A stretch of 64,000 nucleotides of DNA from Altericroceibacterium spongiae (GCF_003610805.1 NZ_RAPF01000003.1:248001-312000); one strand, 5' to 3'. Positions 27,216-36,851 are shown, counted from the first letter of the stretch. Made by a program: numbers and translations. Notes: generated by a model from the sequence alone, not told the origin.

Positions 27216-28199
27216 CTAGTCGTGCCGGTCGAAAGCGGCCTGTAATGTGCTCATATCGCGATATCCTTCCGCGAGCAGCAACTGGAGCTGGATACGCGCT
27301 TTTTGCGGATTGAAGGCGCGGGCGGTGACGAAGCCGAAAAAGTCGTCATCCACTTCCACATTGCGATCGACAAATCCGTCATCCACCCGGCTCGCCCGGA
27401 TGACAGGGATACCGGCTTTCACCGCCTTTCCCAGTGCCGTTAAAACAGCACTGGGCGCATTTCCCTGGCCGAGGCCTGCTGTCACCAGTCCGGCAGGCCG
27501 AGTGCTTAAAAGGGTATCAATAAGCTGGCAGTCCATACCGGCATAGATATACAGGATTTCTACGCGAGGCAGCTTTGTCGGGAAAATATGGCGAGGTTCG
27601 GTCTCATATCTGTTCGCTACAACAAACCAGTCCAGTGAAAAGGGTGTCACCCGGCCCAGCGGGCCGCGCGGATAGCTCGCAAATGCATTGATGCCTTGTG
27701 TCGCGGTCTTACGGATATCGCAGGCTGTGTGAATGGTATCACCCATGACGACAAGCACCCCGCGCCGTGCTGCATTGTCATCGGTAGCAACGCGCAGAGA
27801 ATTGGCAAGATTGCGCAGCGCATCGCTCCCCAGCGTGTCACTGGTTCGCATCGCTCCCACCAGCACAATGGGCTTTGGCGTCGTTAATGTCCGGTCTAGC
27901 AAAAGAGCGGTTTCTTCAGCCGTATCGGTGCCGTGAGTAATAACCAGGCCGATCACATCGTCATCCGACAGGGCGGCGAGAGCTTTTTCATGCAGAGCTT
28001 GCCACTGCTTTTCGCCAATATCTTGCGATCCTGCTGAAGAAACAATTTGCGTCTCGATCGGCCAGTCGCAACCGGCCCTGGTAATGTCTTCCAGTAACTG
28101 CGCTATGCCGAGTTCTCCGGCCCGGTAGGCATTGCCCGATGCAGCTCGCCCGGCAATCGTACCGCCACAGGCAAGAATCCGTATGTGTTTTTTGCTCAT
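27216..28199 (-). CDS. Asparaginase
   Basis: A 327-residue L-asparaginase/glutaminase-family protein. Both threonine active-site signatures are visible: ILACGGTIAG at the N-terminus and VITHGTDTAEETA near residue 90, with the LVGAMRTSD motif near 118. No signal peptide, suggesting a cytoplasmic enzyme in the type I/plant-unlike bacterial group; the exact substrate preference is not readable. ATG 28199 (MSKKHIRI) is preferred over 28208. It converges with the preceding regulator gene, with only 10 bp between stops. Confidence 0.88.
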   Translation of the reverse strand: MSKKHIRILACGGTIAGRAASGNAYRAGELGIAQLLEDITRAGCDWPIETQIVSSAGSQDIGEKQWQALHEKALAALSDDDVIGLVITHGTDTAEETALLLDRTLTTPKPIVLVGAMRTSDTLGSDALRNLANSLRVATDDNAARRGVLVVMGDTIHTACDIRKTATQGINAFASYPRGPLGRVTPFSLDWFVVANRYETEPRHIFPTKLPRVEILYIYAGMDCQLIDTLLSTRPAGLVTAGLGQGNAPSAVLTALGKAVKAGIPVIRASRVDDGFVDRNVEVDDDFFGFVTARAFNPQKARIQLQLLLAEGYRDMSTLQAAFDRHD

Positions 28200-28544
28200 A
28201 GGCGGCATTTAACAGCATGGCAGAAGGGGAGCTATAGCGACGCTTAATGGCTACAGGCTTCTAATGAAATCCTCCGTATTGATCCCGAGTAGTATTCCGC
28301 TGTGATCGCGCGAAAAATAGAGCAGGATCAATCGACAAGCAGGCTTGGGGGCAATGCATGATCGTTTTCACGGCCAGAAAATGCAATGGCATGCTGCTGC
28401 GCTGCGCCATTGCAGAATTACGAATATATTTGCGAGGCAACACATCTAGCAAGATCGCACCTCCATATAAAAGTCGCTCACAATTACATAGTTGTGGCTT
28501 CATACCGGTTTGCCTGTCGACAATATCATCGGAGGGAAGCTGAC
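28200..28544. other. Intergenic region without a supported gene
   Basis: A stretch of 345 bp between the divergent asparaginase and GGDEF/EAL genes, AT-richer than average. An 80-codon open frame on the minus strand (28261-28503) has no ribosome-binding site and low-complexity coding character, so I do not call it. A near-palindrome CACAATT-4 nt-AGTTGTG (28479-28496) lies 48 bp before the downstream start codon and could be a regulator site. Confidence 0.4.
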
Positions 28545-30569
28545 ATGGGGCAGGCGCAGCCGTTCCTTATACCCCGGCGTTGCCATCGGATCTGTAAACT
28601 GGAGACAGAGCTGGAATGGGAACGGCAAGCGCGTCGGCAGGCTGAAGCGATTGCAGAAGGGCGCTTGCGCGACCTGTATGAAAATCAGCGCCGTTTGACC
28701 CTTTTACAGCGTGTTACAGAAGGGGCCAATCGTTCATGCGATTTGCGCAATTCACTCGGGTTCGCGCTCAGTGAAATATGCGAGCAGATTGGATGGGCAT
28801 TCGGTTGTGCCTATCTGGTAGATAATGGCGCATTGGAAGCTGTCGGTTGTGACATCTGGTATAGTAAAAACCCAGTGGCTCTTTCTTCCTTTATTGAGGC
28901 GTCGCGCCAGGCCCGTTTCCGGGTTGGGCAAAGCATGCCGGGTCTTGTGCTGCGGGATCGCAAAGCGGTTTGGATCAATAATCCGGATCGCCATCCGGAA
29001 TTGTCACGTCTGGCGCTCGCCCGGCAATGCGGGATCGTTTCAGCCTGTGCTTTTCCGATCTGGAGTGGTGATGAGCTCGCGGCGGTAATAGAATTCCTCT
29101 CCTCTGAGAGGATCGATGAGAGCCCCGAAAATGTCGCTATGATGCAGCAAATCGGCATACAGCTTGGACGGGTGATAGAGCGGGACAGAAGCCGGAAAAT
29201 ATTGCTGCAGGAGGCATTGCAGGACTCGCTGACGGGATTGCCAAACCGTTTGCAGTTTCTGCGTAAAGGTAAGGCTGTCTTCGATGTTTTGCCTGAGGAT
29301 CGAAGGGGGCTGGCTGTTGTCGTTATCGATCTCGACGGGTTTAAGACCATCAACGATCGCCATGGCCATGCCTATGGTGACCGGGCGCTGGTAGCTGTCG
29401 CCAAGAGTCTCTCAGCATGTGTCAATGAATGGCAAGTCGGTTTGCGGAAGAGAGGGCAGACGGTAGATGTTCTGCCGGCCCGGATGAGTGGCGATGAATT
29501 TGTGGTACTGGCGCACGGCGATGCCGGAGACGAGGATTTGAAATCTTTCGCCAGAGCGTTCCAGAGTGCCCTGCAAACACTGATATGGGCTGAGATGGAG
29601 GGGGCACTTACTTTAAGTGCTTCGATAGGTATTGCCCAAAGTTGTTTAAGCCATACTGAATTCGACCACACATTGCGCGATGCCGATCTGGCAATGTATG
29701 AAGGCAAGTTATCAGATACCGGTCAGATCGTTAGCTTTACTGCACAATTAGGCAATAAGGTCCGGCAACGCCGGCAATTGCTGATGGAGTTGCGGGATGC
29801 GCTGAAAAATGAAGAATTGCTGCTCTATTATCAGCCGATTTTCGCTCTGGGTGAGTGTCAGAGCCTTGTCGGCTTCGAGGCGCTTATTCGGTGGAACCAT
29901 CCCTCGCGTGGTTTGCTTGAGCCGCAGGACTTTATCCCCGCTGCCGAGGATGGCGGTTTGATTGGGCAGATAGGAGACTGGGTTCTGGAAGAAGCTCTGT
30001 CGGCCTTGAAGCGTCTGCATCAGGCGAATGAGAGTGTCGACAGACCTTATTTAAGTGTGAATATCGCCGCCGCACAGTTTCTCCAGCCAAACTTCGCCAA
30101 ACGCCTTTACCAACTTATGCGAGATGCTGATATCGAATGTTCGGCCCTGACACTGGAAATTACTGAAAGTGTTGCCCTTGTCGATACGGTGCGAACTGCA
30201 GCTGTGCTGGGGCTAATCCGGCAATGGGGCGTTCGTACCAGTCTCGACGATTTCGGCACAGGATATTCGTCGCTGAGCTATCTCAAGAATCTTCCATTCG
30301 ACACGCTCAAGATAGATAAGTCCTTTGTTCAGACGATGAGTGATCGGCGCTGTCGCAGTATTGTGCGCGCTATTCTCGACATTGCAGACAATCTGGAGCT
30401 CAATGTGGTCGCCGAAGGGATCGAGACGGCGGAGCAATGTGAGACGATGCGCCTTATGGGCGCGCAATCGGGGCAAGGCTATCTGTTTGGCCGCCCTATG
30501 TCGGAAAAAAGCGCCCTGACGCTACTGAAAAACGACCTGCTGTCCATTTCGCGCCATGGCAACGGATAG
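28545..30569 (+). CDS. GAF-GGDEF-EAL cyclic-di-GMP signalling protein
   Basis: A 674-residue protein: N-terminal coiled coil (about 20-60, KLETELEWERQARRQAEAIA), a GAF sensor domain (about 65-205), GGDEF domain (about 225-395) and EAL domain (about 410-660). The cyclase signature reads SGDEF rather than GGDEF, and the EAL side is complete (GFEALIRWNH, LEITES, DDFGTGYSSLSYL, KIDKSFV). It is therefore probably a phosphodiesterase whose GGDEF part may be regulatory. No membrane segments. GGAGGGA precedes ATG 28545, removing 53 spurious upstream residues. Confidence 0.88.
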   Translation: MGQAQPFLIPRRCHRICKLETELEWERQARRQAEAIAEGRLRDLYENQRRLTLLQRVTEGANRSCDLRNSLGFALSEICEQIGWAFGCAYLVDNGALEAVGCDIWYSKNPVALSSFIEASRQARFRVGQSMPGLVLRDRKAVWINNPDRHPELSRLALARQCGIVSACAFPIWSGDELAAVIEFLSSERIDESPENVAMMQQIGIQLGRVIERDRSRKILLQEALQDSLTGLPNRLQFLRKGKAVFDVLPEDRRGLAVVVIDLDGFKTINDRHGHAYGDRALVAVAKSLSACVNEWQVGLRKRGQTVDVLPARMSGDEFVVLAHGDAGDEDLKSFARAFQSALQTLIWAEMEGALTLSASIGIAQSCLSHTEFDHTLRDADLAMYEGKLSDTGQIVSFTAQLGNKVRQRRQLLMELRDALKNEELLLYYQPIFALGECQSLVGFEALIRWNHPSRGLLEPQDFIPAAEDGGLIGQIGDWVLEEALSALKRLHQANESVDRPYLSVNIAAAQFLQPNFAKRLYQLMRDADIECSALTLEITESVALVDTVRTAAVLGLIRQWGVRTSLDDFGTGYSSLSYLKNLPFDTLKIDKSFVQTMSDRRCRSIVRAILDIADNLELNVVAEGIETAEQCETMRLMGAQSGQGYLFGRPMSEKSALTLLKNDLLSISRHGNG

Positions 30570-30631
30570 ACGCGAAGAAAATTCGGCTTTAGAAAGAGCG
30601 GTGTCCGGCCGATAAAGAAAGTTCTCCTCCA

Positions 30632-32383
30632 ATGTCCGAGACCAGCGATGGTTCGATGCTGAGCGATGGTTTTGTATTGCTCAGTTTTGCGTTGGTGTCA
30701 GTGCTGTTGTTCCGACGGCTCGGGCTGGGTGCCACGCTGGGTTATCTTCTCGCGGGCATAATGGTGGGTCCCTATGTTCTGGGACTGGTCGGTGATGCGG
30801 AATCCAAGCTGCATATTGCAGAGCTAGGCATAACACTGCTGCTTTTCGTGGTCGGGTTGGAACTCAATCCAGCGCGCTTGTGGCGGATGAAACGCGATAT
30901 TTTCGGACTGGGGCTGATACAGGTCGTCGCCTGCGGGTTGGGGGTGGCACTCATCATCGGTCTCGCAACACGTTTCTCGCCAGCCGCCGCTTTGGCTCTT
31001 GGTCTGCCGCTTGGCCTGTCTTCGACGGCGCAGGTTTTGCCTATGCTGCAATCTTCGGGTCGCTTGCGGACCCCTTTTGGCGAGCGTGCTTTTTCGATTT
31101 TGCTGTTTCAGGACCTGTCGATTATTCCGCTGATTACGGTCATTGCAGCGCTTAGCCGTAATCCGGCTGATGCTGCGGGGCCTCCCGGATGGTTGCTGAT
31201 GGTCTATACGGTCGGTGCCATTGCCGGGCTGTTTTTGCTGGGGCGCTTCCTTATCAGTCCTTTATTCCGCCTGATAAGCCAGTTGGGCGAACGCGAAATG
31301 TTCGTAGTTGCGGCTTTGTTCACCATTGTCGGTTCCGCAGCACTGATGGAATATCTCGGCCTGTCTACTGCTCTGGGGGCTTTTGTCGCAGGCGTGGTGC
31401 TAGCGGACACACCTTATCGGCATGAGCTGGAAGCCGATGTGGAGCCGTTTCGTTCCATTTTGCTAGGCCTGTTCTTTCTGGCGGTGGGTATGATGCTGGA
31501 CTTACCTGCTATCATGGACAGGCCGCTTTTCATTCTGTCGATGGCTGCCGCACTGATCGTGGCCAAGGCGACGATTATTTTCCTGATCGGGCTCGCTTTT
31601 CGAATGCACTGGCAAAGCGCCTTTGCGCTGGGCATGCTGCTCAGTCAGGGGGGCGAATTCGGTTTTGTGCTATTCTCGCAGGCAGAAAATGCTCTGCTTA
31701 TTTCGCCCGAAGCCAGCAGCATTTTTGGGGCTGTGGTGACTCTGTCCATGGCCACAACGCCATTTCTGATGATGTTGACCAAGCGCATTCGTAATCGGGT
31801 TTCTATTCCCAATGATGGAACGCGCGAAGAGCCTGTTGCGGAGGGGGCAAATGCTCTTGTGGTGGGCTATGGCCGTTTCGGCCAGACGGTCGCGCAGATG
31901 CTTTTGGCGGCCAATATTCCCGTCACCCTGATTGATCGCGATATCGGAATGATCGACCGTTCGAGCCGTTTCGGTGCCAAGGTTTATTATGGCGATGGAA
32001 CGAGGCTCGATTTGCTGCGGCAGGCTGGAGCGCAGGAAGCGGAGCTCATCCTCTTCTGTATCGACGGCGATCAGGTCGATGCGGATTTGCTTGATGCGAT
32101 TCAGGAACATTTCCCGCAAGCGCTGGTCTATGTGCGTGCTTATGACCGGCGTTCGGTGATGCAACTGGGCAATGCGCCGCATAATGGTGTGGTAAGAGAA
32201 GTGTTCGAATCCGCAGTTACGATGGCTTGCATGGCTCTGCAGGGTGCTGGATTGAGCCAGGAGCGGATAGATTACGCCGAAAACCTCTATCGTGACACTG
32301 ACAATGAACGGATGGAGCAACAGATTGAATCGGGCGATGTGCGCACCGCTCGTGATCGTATTCTGATAAATCCGCAATCCTGA
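30632..32383 (+). CDS. CPA2 monovalent cation:proton antiporter (KefB/KefC type)
   Basis: A 583-residue inner-membrane protein: about 12 transmembrane helices in the first 390 residues (VSVLLFRRLGLGATLGYLLA, LLLFVVGLELNPARLW, FQDLSIIPLI), then a cytosolic TrkA-N/RCK domain starting at NALVVGYGRFGQTVAQML, with its dinucleotide-binding GxGxxG. Such proteins exchange K+ or Na+ for protons, and the KefBC group is gated by glutathione adducts. The accessory KefF/KefG subunit is not adjacent. Which cation is used cannot be read. Confidence 0.88.
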   Translation: MSETSDGSMLSDGFVLLSFALVSVLLFRRLGLGATLGYLLAGIMVGPYVLGLVGDAESKLHIAELGITLLLFVVGLELNPARLWRMKRDIFGLGLIQVVACGLGVALIIGLATRFSPAAALALGLPLGLSSTAQVLPMLQSSGRLRTPFGERAFSILLFQDLSIIPLITVIAALSRNPADAAGPPGWLLMVYTVGAIAGLFLLGRFLISPLFRLISQLGEREMFVVAALFTIVGSAALMEYLGLSTALGAFVAGVVLADTPYRHELEADVEPFRSILLGLFFLAVGMMLDLPAIMDRPLFILSMAAALIVAKATIIFLIGLAFRMHWQSAFALGMLLSQGGEFGFVLFSQAENALLISPEASSIFGAVVTLSMATTPFLMMLTKRIRNRVSIPNDGTREEPVAEGANALVVGYGRFGQTVAQMLLAANIPVTLIDRDIGMIDRSSRFGAKVYYGDGTRLDLLRQAGAQEAELILFCIDGDQVDADLLDAIQEHFPQALVYVRAYDRRSVMQLGNAPHNGVVREVFESAVTMACMALQGAGLSQERIDYAENLYRDTDNERMEQQIESGDVRTARDRILINPQS

Positions 32384-32465
32384 TGATGTCAGATAGGTTG
32401 GTGCTTAAGCTCCTGGCAAGGACAAGAGTGCGATGGCTGGTGTGAACTCACGGTAAGGAAATGTG

Positions 32466-32910
32466 ATGCGGTCACTTGCAATTCTGATTATGGCTTGCAG
32501 CCTTGTCTCCTGCGCCACAAATGATCCGGGGAATGCTGAACAGATGACCTCTCCGGATAAAACTGCCGATGCGAAATGCCCCGTTATCTCCAGCGATGGA
32601 TGGCGTGCCTGGATCAATATAATGCCGTCTCCTGATAAAGAACGGAATCTCCATATTATCGGAATGCTTGAACTGCCTACTCCCGGATATGATGTAAGGC
32701 TGATTGCCGGGGGCGGCAGATCGTGCGATGCCGCCAAGCCAGCAGTTTCAGCTCGTTCTGACACCGCCGGAAGGGATCGTGACGCAGGTGGTGAGCTCGA
32801 CCAAAGTGGATTATCAGGGACCTGCAACCTATTCGGATTACCGCTCTATCCAGATCCTTTGTGGCGGAAAAAATATCGCGACGATAAGGAAGGTGAACAA
32901 GGTTTCCTGA
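32466..32910 (+). pseudogene. Lipoprotein gene interrupted by a single-base frameshift
   Basis: The reading from ATG 32466 gives a signal with lipobox LVSC and then CPVISSDGWRAWINIMPSP, LHIIGMLELPTPGYDVRLIAG. At the G5 run 32709-32713 the frame runs into unlike sequence, while frame +1 continues sensibly as GAADRAMPPSQQFQLVL and ends at 32910 with SIQILCGGKNIATIRK. Removing one G restores a single protein of about 147 residues. Its two halves resemble one small sphingomonad lipoprotein family as I remember it. This could be a real mutation, phase variation in the G run, or a sequencing error. Confidence 0.7.
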
Positions 32911-33128
32911 TGGCGCTTTGGCTTGTCTGAAAATGGCGATTGGCTTCGAGTTGCTATTTCCGCAAAAAAATGGAATTGGCTGCGCAGGCGTGCGATATAT
33001 TGGGAGACTTGCGGATATGGCCTGAGGGCTTCTGCAATATCTCGGCCCCGGATGTAATTACTATGGCTTCCACAGATTCAGTTGGTCATGAAGCGGCAGA
33101 GCAGTTCGGGAAGGGAGCGGATGGCCGG

Positions 33129-33911
33129 ATGGGATGGACCGCTATCGTACTGGCCGGCCGCCGACCGGGCGTGGACCCGCTAGCTGCTCATTTCGGCGTA
33201 GAGGCGAAAGCGCTGATCCCTATAGCCGGGGAAGCAATGGTAAGCCGGGTGCTGCATAGTCTTTGCGATGTCCCGGAAATGAGCCGGATCGTGGTTCTTA
33301 CTCAGGATAGCGAAGAATTGTCAGCCGCTCCCGAGCTCGAATGGACGCGGACACAGGATAGAATTCATTTTATGCGGTCTGGAAAGACGATCAGCGGTTC
33401 TGTGCTCGAATTCCTGCGGCAGGACAGAAACACGCAGCCTGTTTTTCTGACTACCGCCGATAATGTTCTCCTGACGCCTGAGATTGCCCGTTATTTTTGC
33501 GATGCAGCGCAGGCAGCGCAGCTTTCCATCGGGTTGGTATCCCGCCAGCAGTTAGAAAGAGATTTCGGTGAATCGCAGCGCACATGGTGGCATTTCCGGG
33601 ATGGCGACTTCTCCGGTGCTAATCTGTTTGCCTTGCGTGTCGACAATGCCGATGAAGTCACCGAGGCTTTACAGTTTTGGGAAAAGATCGAGCAGGATCG
33701 TAAGAAGGTCTGGAAGATTGCAGCGCGATTTGGTCCGCTATTGATGTTGCGCGTTGTGCTGCGACGCCTGTCTCTGGCCAGAGCGGTGCAGGAAGCCGGT
33801 CGCCGACTGCATGTTGATGCGCAGGCTGTGGAATTGCCCTTCGGCAGGGCTGCCATCGATGTGGACAAACTATCCGATCACGTAATGGCTGAAAAAATAC
33901 TTCAGTCATGA
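33129..33911 (+). CDS. MobA/IspD-like nucleotidyltransferase
   Basis: A protein of about 260 residues with a GT-A nucleotidyltransferase start: TAIVLAGRRPG, then AKALIPIAGEAMVSRVL, as in sugar-phosphate or alditol-phosphate nucleotidyltransferases; FLTTADNVLLTPE holds a metal-binding Asp. The C-terminus is longer than in MobA. The start is uncertain: ATG 33129 has GGGAG 12 nt upstream; an in-frame ATG at 33063 is possible. The stop overlaps the HAD gene start (ATGA). In the four-gene operon it probably makes the activated (CDP- or similar) donor. Confidence 0.7.
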   Translation: MGWTAIVLAGRRPGVDPLAAHFGVEAKALIPIAGEAMVSRVLHSLCDVPEMSRIVVLTQDSEELSAAPELEWTRTQDRIHFMRSGKTISGSVLEFLRQDRNTQPVFLTTADNVLLTPEIARYFCDAAQAAQLSIGLVSRQQLERDFGESQRTWWHFRDGDFSGANLFALRVDNADEVTEALQFWEKIEQDRKKVWKIAARFGPLLMLRVVLRRLSLARAVQEAGRRLHVDAQAVELPFGRAAIDVDKLSDHVMAEKILQS

Positions 33912-34591
33912 CTGCAATTTCGATCTTCGACCTCGACCGGACGCTGACAATCCGGCCGACCTATTCCGCCTTTCTCCTCTACGCGAATCTGCGGCTTGCT
34001 CCCTGGCGGCTTGCCTTGTTGCCGGTGCTTGTACCTTATGCGGCTGCTTATGCGACTAAACGCATCGCCCGCCGTCGCATGAAGGAAAGGATGCATTCTG
34101 TCGCGCTTGGACGGAAAGTGCCGCGCCACAGGATTGAACGTATCGCAGAAAATTTCGCCGTCCATTTGGTAAAAACCGGCATTTTTCCGCAGGTGCATGA
34201 GCTGTTTGCTGCCGAGCGCAAGGCGGGGCGGCGTATTGTGCTCGCCACGGCGGCCCCGGCACTTTATGTTGAACCTCTGGCGCGGCATCTGGATATCGAC
34301 GATGTGATCGCCACTCGCAATACCTGGCATGAGGACCATCTTCTGCCCGATATTCCCGATGATAATTGCTATGCGGAGACTAAGCAGCAGCGTATCGCGG
34401 CATGGCTGACCGGGCAGGGTATTGATCGCGCGGATGTGCACCTGAAATTCTATTCGGATCACGCATCGGATTTGCCGACTTTCGAATGGGTGGATGAAGC
34501 TATTGCAGTCAATCCTTCCAGTCGCTTGCAGGCGATTGCCGAAGTGCGTGATTGGCCTGTTCTGGACTGGCGCAAACAGAAAACCGCCTGA
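33908..34591 (+). CDS. HAD-IB family phosphatase
   Basis: A 227-residue haloacid-dehalogenase-fold enzyme of the SerB/CicA-like IB subfamily. Motif I is FDLDRTLT (nucleophile Asp 9), motif II is the IVLATAAP strand, and motif III/IV is KFYSDHASDLPTFEW with the metal-binding Asps. A hydrophobic segment (LRLAPWRLALLPVLVPYAA) in the cap may touch the membrane. It overlaps the nucleotidyltransferase stop and its own TGA abuts the ATG of the next gene. It probably dephosphorylates an intermediate of the same pathway. Confidence 0.8.
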   Translation: MTAISIFDLDRTLTIRPTYSAFLLYANLRLAPWRLALLPVLVPYAAAYATKRIARRRMKERMHSVALGRKVPRHRIERIAENFAVHLVKTGIFPQVHELFAAERKAGRRIVLATAAPALYVEPLARHLDIDDVIATRNTWHEDHLLPDIPDDNCYAETKQQRIAAWLTGQGIDRADVHLKFYSDHASDLPTFEWVDEAIAVNPSSRLQAIAEVRDWPVLDWRKQKTA

Positions 34592-35740
34592 ATGCGTATC
34601 GGCTTTCTTTTCAACCATTCGGCGGCGCATCAGGTGGCCCATTCGCTGCCTATCGCCAATGCACTGGCACGTTTGCGCCCCGATATCGAAATCCGGGTTC
34701 TGGTTGGCGGAGAGGTGATCGGGCGTGAAGTGCAACGCCTGATGGATAAGGCTGCCAATCTGACATTCGAGCAACTTCGCCGGCCTGCCAGAGCAGCACC
34801 TGCCGTTCAGTTCTTGTCTGGCGGAGCCATCCCGGCTGAACGTTATTCCTTTCTGGAACGCAATCTCGACTGCTTCCGGGAGCTGGATGCGCTGGTGGTA
34901 CCGGAAAAAACATCCCTGCTGCTGAAGACGCATTTCGGGCTGACCGATCTTAAACTTATTCATACTCGCCATGGCGCGGGCGACCGGGCCATTGGCTTTA
35001 ACAAGGCGAGCGGGTTGTTCGATTTTGTGCTACTATCCGGGCCGAAAATCAGGGATAGATTACAAGAGAGAGGTCTGCTGAAACCCGATGGGTATGCCGT
35101 TGTCGGATATCCGAAATTCGATCTCCTGCGTAGCGAAGCCCCCAAACCTGTTTTCGATAATGGCCGGCCAACGGTCCTCTATAATCCACATCCTTCGCCG
35201 GCATTGTCATCATGGTATGGAATGGGGCGTGCAGTGCTGGACTATTTTGCTGCCAGCGACCGCTATAATCTGATTTTCGCTCCCCATGTGATGTTGTTTG
35301 CGAAACGGTTTAATGTCTCTTTTTCACCGCTCTCTTTTTCGCGCGTTGGCAAGGTGCCCAAACATATCAGAGAATGTCCGCATATTCATATCGATACGGG
35401 CAGTCAGTCCAGCATCGATATGACCTATACCCGGCTGGCCGATATTTATATCGGGGATGTTAGCAGCCAGATATATGAATTCCTCAGCCAGCCGCGTCCG
35501 GCGATTTTTCTTAATCCCCGAAAGCTGGAATGGCAGGGAAATCCGGACTTTGCCCATTGGACGAGCGGAGCTGTGGCGGAGGATATTGCGGCGATGGATC
35601 GGGCGCTGTCTCAGGGGGTCTCTGCGCCTGAAACCTGGCGTGATGCACAGGAAAGACTGTTCGCCTATACATTTGATCTGGGCAACAAGCCTTCTTCGCA
35701 ACGCGCAGCGGAAGCGATAGCTGCGTATATGGAGCGTTGA
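34592..35740 (+). CDS. CDP-glycerol glycerophosphotransferase-like protein
   Basis: A 382-residue GT-B-type transferase. LKLIHTRHGAGDRAIGF, VVGYPKFDLL, VLYNPHPSPALSSWYGMGR, and especially ADIYIGDVSSQIYEFL followed by RPAIFLNP match the CDP-glycerol:poly(glycerophosphate) glycerophosphotransferase fold (the GD.SS...F donor-site motif). In Gram-positives such enzymes build teichoic acid; in a Gram-negative a phosphopolyol-containing capsule or glycolipid is more likely. The ATG directly follows the HAD stop codon. The substrate is inference. Confidence 0.72.
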   Translation: MRIGFLFNHSAAHQVAHSLPIANALARLRPDIEIRVLVGGEVIGREVQRLMDKAANLTFEQLRRPARAAPAVQFLSGGAIPAERYSFLERNLDCFRELDALVVPEKTSLLLKTHFGLTDLKLIHTRHGAGDRAIGFNKASGLFDFVLLSGPKIRDRLQERGLLKPDGYAVVGYPKFDLLRSEAPKPVFDNGRPTVLYNPHPSPALSSWYGMGRAVLDYFAASDRYNLIFAPHVMLFAKRFNVSFSPLSFSRVGKVPKHIRECPHIHIDTGSQSSIDMTYTRLADIYIGDVSSQIYEFLSQPRPAIFLNPRKLEWQGNPDFAHWTSGAVAEDIAAMDRALSQGVSAPETWRDAQERLFAYTFDLGNKPSSQRAAEAIAAYMER

Positions 35741-36831
35741 TGCGTATTCTCTATGTCATTAATTCGCTCGACGGCGGCGGCGGTGCTTTGCCTCTGGTCG
35801 ATATTCTGCAGAGTTTTCGCGATGCAGGGCATGAGGCGATTGTCGTATCGTTGATGGAACGCGACGGACGTGCTCGACCGGCGGTGGAGCGAGCGGGTTT
35901 TGAAACCATTGTCATTGGGGGGACCACTCGGCGGTTTCTCAGCACCGGGCTGAGGCTGGACAGGATTGTGCGGAACCGGCAACCCGATGTTATTCTCACA
36001 TCGCTTAGCCATGCCACCCTTACAGGGCAGATCGTTGGCAGGTTACGCGGCGTTCCGGTGGTGAGCTGGCAGCATAATGCCTGGCTCAAGCCGGCGAATG
36101 AAAAATGGCTGCGGCGGCTTTCGGGATTAAGCTGCCACTGGATTACCGATTCTGAGACAGTGGCTGATTTCGCACGCAAACGTTTGCGGCTAAGTGAAGA
36201 CCGGATCACGATATGGCCGATGTTTGTCGCCGACGGGGCTCTGCCCAGTTCCTATCCCGGACAGCACGGGCCAGTTTTACGGTTGGGCAGTCTCGGCAGA
36301 CTGCATCGCAATAAAGGGTATGACGGCCTTATTCGCGCTATGGCTCGGCTGGCCGAATTGTCTCCGGAACTGGCAGCACGCCTTTCAGTGCATGTTGCGG
36401 GCGAGGGCCCTGAGCTGGATGCGCTGGAAAATCTTGCAGGTGAACTGGGTGTAACCAATTTGATCTTTGAAGGCTTCGTCGATAGGCCGCTGGAGTTTCT
36501 TGCCGCACTGGATGGCTATGTACAGCCTTCACATCATGAGGGCCTTTGTATAGCTGCGCATCAGGCGATGGCGGCAGGATTGCCCATTATTGCCAGTCCG
36601 GTGGGTGAAATGGCGCGATCGATTGAAATATCGGGTTGCGGAACATTGATACCCTATGGCGATGAACAGGGATGGGCACAGGCGCTGGCCGCCTGGTTGT
36701 CCGACCCGAAAGAGGGACGGCGAAAAGGCAAAATGGGGCGCGATTGGGTCTTGCATCATTATTCACGCGAGAAATTTCTGCTCCGCGGGCAGGCGCTTTT
36801 CGTGAATGCAGGGCTCAATCGGCTTAGCTGA
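35740..36831 (+). CDS. Glycosyltransferase family 4
   Basis: A 363-residue retaining GT-B glycosyltransferase: MRILYVINSLDGGGGALPLV with the glycine-rich acceptor loop, SLGRLHRNKGYDGLIRAM at the domain junction, and EGLCIAAHQAMAAGLPIIAS, the E-x7-E-like donor motif. Its ATG shares one base with the preceding stop (TGATG) and GGAG lies just upstream, so it is translationally coupled. It ends the four-gene operon and would add a sugar to the acceptor or polymer. Confidence 0.85.
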   Translation: MRILYVINSLDGGGGALPLVDILQSFRDAGHEAIVVSLMERDGRARPAVERAGFETIVIGGTTRRFLSTGLRLDRIVRNRQPDVILTSLSHATLTGQIVGRLRGVPVVSWQHNAWLKPANEKWLRRLSGLSCHWITDSETVADFARKRLRLSEDRITIWPMFVADGALPSSYPGQHGPVLRLGSLGRLHRNKGYDGLIRAMARLAELSPELAARLSVHVAGEGPELDALENLAGELGVTNLIFEGFVDRPLEFLAALDGYVQPSHHEGLCIAAHQAMAAGLPIIASPVGEMARSIEISGCGTLIPYGDEQGWAQALAAWLSDPKEGRRKGKMGRDWVLHHYSREKFLLRGQALFVNAGLNRLS

Positions 36832-36851
36832 TTAAGATAGCTGGATAATTT

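Noticed and set aside
32704-32910. Independent 68-codon gene
   Set aside because: Its sequence continues the upstream lipoprotein if one G is removed, so it is treated as the second half of a frameshifted gene.
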